A DNA stretch of 64,000 nucleotides from CAZGRP01 sp964527995 (GTDB lineage Bacteria > Zhuqueibacterota > Zhuqueibacteria > Oceanimicrobiales > CAZGRP01), in contig CAZGRP010000004.1 of assembly GCA_964527995.1 (NCBI GenBank), forward strand, positions 82,957-146,956, given 5' to 3'. The translations under genes and the position numbers were made by a program. Under the pieces are notes generated by a model. The model was not told where the DNA came from and searched no databases. It was given only the letters and a program-made list of their open reading frames with translations. This document shows, piece after piece, positions 58,355 to 64,000 of this stretch (the stretch's first letter is position 1; each line of letters opens with the position of its first letter).

Positions 58355-59473
58355 ATGAAGACGACGAGGAATCCATTGGTCTGCCGGCTTGCGGTGTTCG
58401 CCGCGAGCACAAACTCCGGCTGCTTGCGTCGGCTGTTGGCCCGGGGCGCCGGCGTCTTTGCGGCTGCGGCGGTTGTGGCCATGCTCGCTGCCTGCGGAGA
58501 AAAGTTTCCCCTACCCCCAGCTCCAAAAGACGCTTTCAGCGGCATCGGACTGGTGAACGATACGGTGTACGTGCAACAATCCCCGATTTGGGGACCCGAA
58601 GAGGGGTATGACTGGAACGCTCCTCAGGACATCCTTATCGGCAGGGAGCCGCTGATCTATGTGGCTGATACGGGGAACGACCGCATCGTCATGATGGATT
58701 TGGCCGGGACGATTCTCGGCAGCTCTGCGAAGATTCTACATCCGTTGGCCGTGACGCAGGACAACCGCTTGAACCTGCTGGTGGTGAACGGCACCAACCT
58801 GGTGTTCCGCCTCGACCTGGTGGCGGCCAATCACAAGATCGAAGAAGCCCGCATCGATACCATTGCCAACGTGCAGCAGCTGGACAACCCGGACTGGCAA
58901 TTTACCGGCATCACAACCTACCGGGGCCGCCAGTATTACGTCACACGGACAGGTCCGGATGTCAGGGACAACGCCATTGTACGCTTCGATGAACATGACG
59001 CCTATCAAGGGCCTCTGAATCTGCAGGCTGGCGGCACCGGGATCATGTCCGTGGCTTCGCCGAGCGCAATCACTTCGGTCAATGATCGCTCCCTCGATTT
59101 CATCTTCAGCCAGGTCGGCAACAACTTCTACAAGGTCCAGTGGATCACCACGAAGGCCGAGCTGGGCTTTGTGCCGAAACTGAACCCCGCAGCCGGCAAC
59201 TTCGACCTCTTTCGAGTCGGCAAATTCGATCGTCCAGAGGACGTCACGGTCGACGCGTTCGGCAATATCTACGTAGTCGATGCTGGCAAGGATAGCCTGT
59301 TCAAGTTCACCAGCTTTGGCGAGGAGCTACAATCCTTCGGGGGAACCGGAGATGGAGAGAATCAGTTCCGACAACCTCACGGCGTGGCCTGGTTCGACCG
59401 CACACTCTTCATTGCAGACACCGGGAACAACCGCATCGTCCGCTTCAAGCTGTCCACCGATCTCAAGAATTGA
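58355..59473 (+). CDS. NHL-repeat lipoprotein
   Basis: 372 residues from the ATG at 58355; a TTG at 58340 is also possible and the ribosome-binding site is poor. Lipobox LAAC (about residue 48). The mature chain is a six-bladed NHL/SMP-30-type propeller: 'APQDILIGREPLIYVADTGN', 'DRIVMMDLAGTILGSS', 'RPEDVTVDAFGNIYVVDAGK', 'DSLFKFTSFGEELQSFGGTG', 'QPHGVAWFDRTLFIADTGNN', 'RIVRF'. These usually mediate binding rather than catalysis. Its place at the end of the TonB-PorV-barrel series suggests a surface or periplasmic partner of that complex, which is inference. Confidence 0.82.
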   Translation: MKTTRNPLVCRLAVFAASTNSGCLRRLLARGAGVFAAAAVVAMLAACGEKFPLPPAPKDAFSGIGLVNDTVYVQQSPIWGPEEGYDWNAPQDILIGREPLIYVADTGNDRIVMMDLAGTILGSSAKILHPLAVTQDNRLNLLVVNGTNLVFRLDLVAANHKIEEARIDTIANVQQLDNPDWQFTGITTYRGRQYYVTRTGPDVRDNAIVRFDEHDAYQGPLNLQAGGTGIMSVASPSAITSVNDRSLDFIFSQVGNNFYKVQWITTKAELGFVPKLNPAAGNFDLFRVGKFDRPEDVTVDAFGNIYVVDAGKDSLFKFTSFGEELQSFGGTGDGENQFRQPHGVAWFDRTLFIADTGNNRIVRFKLSTDLKN

Positions 59474-59557
59474 CCAGAACCGGTCGATCTAATCATCTCC
59501 GCCTGATCTCTTGACCAGGGGGGCAGGAATCTTTCCGATCGTGGAGTATGAATTCAC

Positions 59558-61666
59558 ATGTTGGCTCTAGAACTCAGCCGCGAGGCCATCGAGCCTGAGA
59601 AGGCTCGGCAGTCGGCGGCCCATCGGCGCAGCGCGGGGCTGCGGGCGTTCGTGCTGCTGACGGTAGGGCTTTGGGGTCTGTCGCCGCTGCAGGCACAGAC
59701 GCTGAACGTTTATTTCGGCTACCTGCATTCCCACTCGACCTTTTCATGGGATGCGAAGCCGTCGGCTTTGCCGCCGGCGCAGGCTTTTGCCTACGCCAAG
59801 CATGTCGCCCGTCTGGACTTTCTTGCCATCACCGATCACACCAACGGCCTGACATGGGACGAGTATCGCGCACTCAACGACGCGGCCGCCCTGTATGATG
59901 ACCCTGACAGCCAGTTTGTGGCCATCGCCGGGCAGGAGCTCGGTCTCTGGAGCCGTAATGGCTACGGCCATATGAATATCTTTGAGCCGCCGGGACGTAC
60001 CGATAGCTCCGGCGACGACAGCACGCGCACAAATCTGAGCAACGCCTACGGCTACATTGACAAATTCGATCTGTTGGCGCAGTTCAACCATCCGCGGCCG
60101 AATGGCAGCTCCAATTTCAACCAGTTCGAACACGTCGCGGCGCTCGACGATAATGTCCAACTTCTCGAAATCCTCAACGGCAAGCGCTCCGAGTCATACG
60201 AGCCGTATTTCTTCGAAGCTCTGGCGAACGGCTGGCATATAGGTGTCACCGGCGACCAGGACAACCACGACACCCACTACGGAGACACCATCGCCAATAC
60301 AGGCGACATCTACCTGTCTGGAGTTGTGGCAGACAGCCTGATCAAGTCGCACATCCTGGCTGCGATCCGCAGCCGGCGCACCTACGCCTTCCAGGCGAGC
60401 CCGGCCGACGATCGAATCTATCTCACCGAGTTCACTGCAGACGGCCACTGGATGGGGGAGGCGTTCTCGCAGTCGGACAACGAAGTCACCTTTCGCATAG
60501 CAGCCCGTGCCGGTTCCCCTTTCCTGTCCGTGCAGCTCTACAGAAACTCCTACCTGCTGGCGATGCAGGCGGTGAACAGCAACAATTTCGAGTGGACCTA
60601 TACGGATACGGATGCCGCCGGAGAAGCCTACTACTTCGTCAAGCTGGTTCAGAAGGATGGTGACCTGGCGTGGTCTTCACCGATCTGGGTCTCTTCACCG
60701 GGCACGCCCACGGCGCCGGCCGATACCACCGTTCCCATTGCCGAGTTGCGTCCGAACACGGCAGATGGCTTCCCCGTGGAGTTCGGGCGGACAAACCTGA
60801 AGATTCGGGGCGTCGTCACGGTCGGTTCGCAATTCGGTAGCCGCGGGCCGGGATACCTGCAGGACTCCACCGGTGGCATCGCCGTCTTCGGCGACCTGTT
60901 TGCCAAATCGGTCGTCCCCGGCTTTGAGGTCGAGGTTGTGGGCGCGGTCGATTTCTACAACGGTCTCACCGAGATCACGCCATATTCTGTCAAGCGGGTC
61001 GGTGTGAAAGGTGAGCCCGAGCCCGTCGCAGTATCAACGCACGAGATTGCCGCCAACGGCGAGAACTATGAGGGCCTGCTGGTGCGGGTGTCGGGTGCCA
61101 CGATCAGCGGTACTTTCCCCGGCCCCGGCAGCGACGCCAATCTGTCGATCAACGATGGCAGCGGCGCCTGCACACTGCGGATCGACAAGGACACCGACAT
61201 CCCCGGGCACGCCGCGCCGTCGGGCCCAGTGGAGATTGTCGGCGTCGTCTCCCAATACGACACGGATCCTCCGTACGATAGTGGCTACCAGCTCATGCCG
61301 CGAAGCTGGAGCGATATCCTTCTGCCGTCGTCGGTTGAACAGGTGACGCAAGCCGAGCAGGAGATCCCACAGACTTTTGAGCTTTACCAGAACTACCCCA
61401 ATCCCCTGCGCGCGGCGCCCCCGTACGAAAACACCACCGAAATCACCTACCAGCTTTTCGAAGATGGGCCGGTGACCCTGACCATCCACAATGTCCGTGG
61501 CGAGGTGATCCGTACTCTGGTGAAAGAGAACCAGGGCCGCGGAGAATACCACGTGCGCTGGGACGGTTTGGACCAGTGGGGCCGGCCGGTCGTGTCGGGG
61601 TTGTACTTCTACAAACTCCGCTTCCGCGATGAGGTCAAATACCGCAAGATGCTGGTGATGAGATAG
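59558..61666 (+). CDS. Secreted PHP-domain (CehA/McbA-like) phosphoesterase with OB-fold and sorting domain
   Basis: 702 residues. A long n-region and signal segment (about 29-47). Residues 52-300 form a PHP metallohydrolase domain: 'YFGYLHSHSTFSWD' (H57, H59), 'LDFLAITDHTN' (D93, H94), 'FVAIAGQELGLW' (Glu), 'LLAQFNHPRP' (His) and 'WHIGVTGDQDNHDTHYGD' (Asp, His). Then an OB-fold-like domain ('YLQDSTGGIAVFGDLFA', 'SDANLSINDGSGACTLRIDK') and a type-A sorting domain ('LYQNYPNPLRAAPPYENTTE' to 'SGLYFYKLRFRDEVKYRKML'). Surface display of a metal-dependent phosphoesterase is implied; the substrate is unknown. Confidence 0.87.
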   Translation: MLALELSREAIEPEKARQSAAHRRSAGLRAFVLLTVGLWGLSPLQAQTLNVYFGYLHSHSTFSWDAKPSALPPAQAFAYAKHVARLDFLAITDHTNGLTWDEYRALNDAAALYDDPDSQFVAIAGQELGLWSRNGYGHMNIFEPPGRTDSSGDDSTRTNLSNAYGYIDKFDLLAQFNHPRPNGSSNFNQFEHVAALDDNVQLLEILNGKRSESYEPYFFEALANGWHIGVTGDQDNHDTHYGDTIANTGDIYLSGVVADSLIKSHILAAIRSRRTYAFQASPADDRIYLTEFTADGHWMGEAFSQSDNEVTFRIAARAGSPFLSVQLYRNSYLLAMQAVNSNNFEWTYTDTDAAGEAYYFVKLVQKDGDLAWSSPIWVSSPGTPTAPADTTVPIAELRPNTADGFPVEFGRTNLKIRGVVTVGSQFGSRGPGYLQDSTGGIAVFGDLFAKSVVPGFEVEVVGAVDFYNGLTEITPYSVKRVGVKGEPEPVAVSTHEIAANGENYEGLLVRVSGATISGTFPGPGSDANLSINDGSGACTLRIDKDTDIPGHAAPSGPVEIVGVVSQYDTDPPYDSGYQLMPRSWSDILLPSSVEQVTQAEQEIPQTFELYQNYPNPLRAAPPYENTTEITYQLFEDGPVTLTIHNVRGEVIRTLVKENQGRGEYHVRWDGLDQWGRPVVSGLYFYKLRFRDEVKYRKMLVMR

Positions 61667-61675
61667 CCAGAACAA

Positions 61676-61735
61676 TTCATGCCTCGAATGTTCTTCGTGA
61701 CCTTGGTGTCTTCGTGGTAGGACTTGTGAATAATC
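61676..61735 (-). repeat. Dispersed-type repeat at the left edge of the second gap
   Basis: On the minus strand it reads CCTACCACGAAGACACCAAG and GTCACGAAGAACATTCGAGG, the kind of 'CACGAAGacaCgAAGG' element seen scattered in many environmental genomes. Multi-copy sequence here would explain the assembly break. Confidence 0.5.
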
Positions 61736-61835
61736 NNNNNNNNNNNNNNNNNNNNNNNNNNNNNNNNNNNNNNNNNNNNNNNNNNNNNNNNNNNNNNNNN
61801 NNNNNNNNNNNNNNNNNNNNNNNNNNNNNNNNNNN
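61736..61835. other. Assembly gap of 100 N
   Basis: Exactly 100 N between the PHP-protein gene and the next sorting-domain gene. No duplicated sequence is seen at its edges, so its true size is unknown and the promoter of 61850 may lie within. Confidence 0.99.
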
Positions 61836-61849
61836 CAAGAGAGCCAAAG

Positions 61850-63787
61850 ATGAGAACGAAGATTGTGGCGTGTGGACTCCGGGTAGCTCTGTTGTGCATT
61901 GCTTTCGGCGTGACACAGGGAGCCGCCCAGGAAAAAACACATCGTTCAACTTTGGCGAAAACAGCAGCGACTGATGTGATCCGCCATGCTGCGCTGTTGA
62001 ATCTGAATAGCCTGTCATCGTGGCTGCTGGCTGACGGGCGTGGCGGGCCATCGCCAAAGATGAACGGAGCCGTCTTTTTCCACCATGGTAAAGTGCATGT
62101 GGTCTATTCGGACGGCATTATTTTCGGCGCGAGAGCTTTTACCGATTCTGCCAAGACGCAACCCGCCCCTTTTAACCAGCCGATTCGTGTCACCGGCGGT
62201 ATGTACAGCCGCACCAGTATGGAAGTCGGGCGTGTGATCGGCTTTGGTGCTGACGCTGTTCCGGCAGACCCAACTGCTACCGATGCACGGATCTATCGCA
62301 TCCGTCGCGATTATTTCACCCTGTCCCAGGACGAACTGCGCCGCGACGCGGCCATGATCTACGAGACAACGCCTGATAGCGTCACGGCGAGTCAAATTCA
62401 GGAAATCCGCGACCGGTACGCACAGGACTGGCAGGAATGGCCAGTGCAATTTGGCGCGCCTTTCATCGACCGCAATGGAAACGGCGTGTACGATCCGCCA
62501 CCTGCGTTTTCCGCATCTTTTAAAGTTGAAGATCTTATCGCGGGTGGATACGACGAACCTGGCATCGCTCCTGCAGACCCGAATCAACCGGCAGACCAGG
62601 TTTTGTGGACCGTTTGCAATGACCTCGATCCCGAAAAATCCGTTCGGTACACCGCTTCCCTGCCTCTCGGCCTGGAAATTCAGATTACCCAGTGGGCCTT
62701 CAAAAACGACGTCGGATGGGCCGACTATTTCTACAAGCGCATACGGTTTATCAACAAAGGCGGGGTGGCGGTGAATGAAAGCGGCGACAAGGGCGCTTTC
62801 TGGCTTGACGAGATGTATTTTAGTCTGTATCCGGATCCGGATCTGGGCAATTACTCAGATGATCTCCAGGGCTGTGACCCTCAACTGAATCTTGCATATG
62901 CTTACAACGGCTCGGCTCTTGACAGCGATTTCGGGAAATACAACCTTTCACCAGCATCCATTGGCGCATCTATCATGCAGGGGCCTCGCGTTCCCGCCCC
63001 GGGGGAAACGGCCAGGTTTGCCGGCAGGATCATCCACGGATGGAAGAATCTGCCGATGACCTCGTTTACACCGAACTCGAGCGGTGACCCGATCGCCGAT
63101 CCGGCAGGGGAGTATGAAACAAACGCTCTGATGTGGTGGAAAATTCTGCGCGGCTTCATGCCGATCCAGGGTCCTGACGATCTGTATCCTTTTCCGCCGG
63201 GCATGGAACCAAACAGATTTCCCTTCTCAGGCGATCCTCTGACGCGAACCGGCCACATCGATGGCCTGGGCGAGGTGTATTCACTTGCCCCCGGCGATCG
63301 CCGTTTTCAGATTTCCTCCGGACCATTTTCGATGGCCCCTGGGGATACGCAGGAAGTGGTCGTGGCCTACATCGCCGGCCAGGGCAGCGACCGGTTGGCC
63401 AGCATTACCGTGATGAAACATGTCACCCGACAATTGCTCCTGCACTACCCGGCGCCCTATCCACTTGAGGTACAAACGGACGCTGAGACGGTGGCGGTAT
63501 CCCCACCCACCGACTACGTCCTTGCCCCTAACTACCCGAACCCCTTCAACGCCGGCACACGCATCGACTACACCCTGCCGCTGGCTGTCGATGTGAAGCT
63601 GGCGATTTACGACGTACTCGGGCGGGAGGTTGTGGTGTTGGAAGAAAGACCGAAGGAGGCAGGTGTCTACTCGATCAACTGGGACGGCCGCGACGCCGCT
63701 GGCCGCCGGGTCCCGGCAGGGGTGTACATCTATCGCCTGCAGGCCGGGCATGTGGCGCTGAGCCGGAAGCTGGTGGTAGTGCGTTAA
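61850..63787 (+). CDS. Secreted surface protein with C-terminal type-A sorting domain
   Basis: 645 residues, signal peptide about 1-26 (ends GAAQ). The first half resembles the other large FCB secreted proteins of this window ('RHAALLNLNSLSSWLLADGR', 'MNGAVFFHHGKVHVVYSDGI', 'PVQFGAPFIDRNGNGVYDPP'). The region at about 255-470 is beta-rich ('LPLGLEIQITQWAFKNDVGW'). The end is a clear sorting domain ('LAPNYPNPFNAGTRIDYTLP' to 'AGVYSINWDGRDAAGRRVPA', 'GVYIYRLQAGHVALSRKLVV'). It shares its N-terminal style with the protein at 47475 and may be a distant relative. Function unknown. Upstream signals are hidden by the gap. Confidence 0.83.
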   Translation: MRTKIVACGLRVALLCIAFGVTQGAAQEKTHRSTLAKTAATDVIRHAALLNLNSLSSWLLADGRGGPSPKMNGAVFFHHGKVHVVYSDGIIFGARAFTDSAKTQPAPFNQPIRVTGGMYSRTSMEVGRVIGFGADAVPADPTATDARIYRIRRDYFTLSQDELRRDAAMIYETTPDSVTASQIQEIRDRYAQDWQEWPVQFGAPFIDRNGNGVYDPPPAFSASFKVEDLIAGGYDEPGIAPADPNQPADQVLWTVCNDLDPEKSVRYTASLPLGLEIQITQWAFKNDVGWADYFYKRIRFINKGGVAVNESGDKGAFWLDEMYFSLYPDPDLGNYSDDLQGCDPQLNLAYAYNGSALDSDFGKYNLSPASIGASIMQGPRVPAPGETARFAGRIIHGWKNLPMTSFTPNSSGDPIADPAGEYETNALMWWKILRGFMPIQGPDDLYPFPPGMEPNRFPFSGDPLTRTGHIDGLGEVYSLAPGDRRFQISSGPFSMAPGDTQEVVVAYIAGQGSDRLASITVMKHVTRQLLLHYPAPYPLEVQTDAETVAVSPPTDYVLAPNYPNPFNAGTRIDYTLPLAVDVKLAIYDVLGREVVVLEERPKEAGVYSINWDGRDAAGRRVPAGVYIYRLQAGHVALSRKLVVVR

Positions 63788-63811
63788 GAAGCGGTCGGTA
63801 TTCTGGCACAG

Positions 63812-63833
63812 GGGCGACCACATAGGGTCGCCC
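63812..63833. repeat. GGGCGACC/GGTCGCCC hairpin repeat
   Basis: GGGCGACC (63812-63819) and GGTCGCCC (63826-63833) form a perfect 8-bp stem. A third GCGACC-type unit occurs at about 63961. The last 210 bp of the window (63788-64000) hold no gene I can support and look like dispersed GC-rich repeat sequence. Confidence 0.6.
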
Positions 63834-64000
63834 TTACGGATTTTTCCCGGAGCGCAACGCCATCCCCCGTGGGGGCAGGCCAGTCCGCTCGCCCGACGAC
63901 CATGCCTACCCGGATGGCCGGGTCAACGGAGTCGAACTGTAGGGGAAAAGAGATGCGGAGGGCGACCCCGGACCCCGCTCCGCGGGGGAGGAGCCGCCCG

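Noticed and set aside
1..64000. CRISPR array, prophage or insertion sequence with transposase
   Set aside because: No regularly spaced direct repeats and no transposase, integrase or phage structural motifs were seen on either strand.

Overview
This window looks like a metagenome-assembled fragment from a GC-rich, Gram-negative (diderm) bacterium of the FCB superphylum, most like Calditrichota/KSB1, Zixibacteria or Latescibacterota lineages. The lineage is inferred, not proven. Supporting signs are an Omp85 barrel, many lipoproteins, two CarboxypepD_reg/TonB-type outer-membrane proteins, a PorV/PorQ-type protein, and four secreted proteins ending in the FlgD-like/type-A sorting domain typical of T9SS cargo ('NYPNPFN...WDGRD..G..V.SGVYFYRL'). 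Two runs of exactly 100 N (46459-46558 and 61736-61835) are scaffold gaps. The first is flanked by an identical 55-bp sequence and probably should be closed up.

Layout. 1-6.5 kb: TPR protein, conserved lipoprotein, MBL-fold hydrolase, an overlapping queD-yjbQ pair, a SpmA-SpmB fusion, a TIM-barrel isomerase and a small WxxGxW-repeat protein. 6.7-15.2 kb: a divergent sigma-like protein and a barrel-only Omp85 protein, then housekeeping genes in a familiar order (rsmE-hinT-rpsU-yqeY-cvpA-mutS2) and a phosphofructokinase. 15.5-18 kb, minus strand: a small protein, an ECF sigma factor, a TetR regulator with a perfect operator palindrome, and a CAP-domain lipoprotein. 18.4-29 kb: M1-like peptidase, a redox/sigma module (lipoprotein, TlpA, ECF sigma, zinc anti-sigma with a periplasmic CxxC domain, then CcdA), a beta-barrel protein, a DUF3179 lipoprotein, and an S9 peptidase with a small partner. 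28.9-38 kb: secreted HEAT-like protein, DUF5117-type metallopeptidase, a 5'-truncated outer-membrane gene between two covarying hairpin repeats, a minus-strand operon (EIIA-like, MogA, DsbD-alpha), and a large six-hairpin glycosidase. 38-45 kb: a promoter/leader-ORF/terminator arrangement ahead of an M49-like peptidase, then fbp, a pseudo-peptidase/GH113-like fusion and fabH. 45-64 kb: a surface-protein region with two TonB-type receptors, PorV, lipoproteins and four sorting-domain proteins.

Together these suggest a heterotroph that invests in secreted peptidases and glycosidases and in a surface-display system of T9SS type; PFK and FBPase point to both glycolysis and gluconeogenesis. Control signals are unusually readable: about fifteen sigma-70-type promoters, nearly all with an exact 17-bp spacer and several with TATATT as the -10 box. 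I found no tRNA, rRNA, CRISPR array, prophage or transposase gene.
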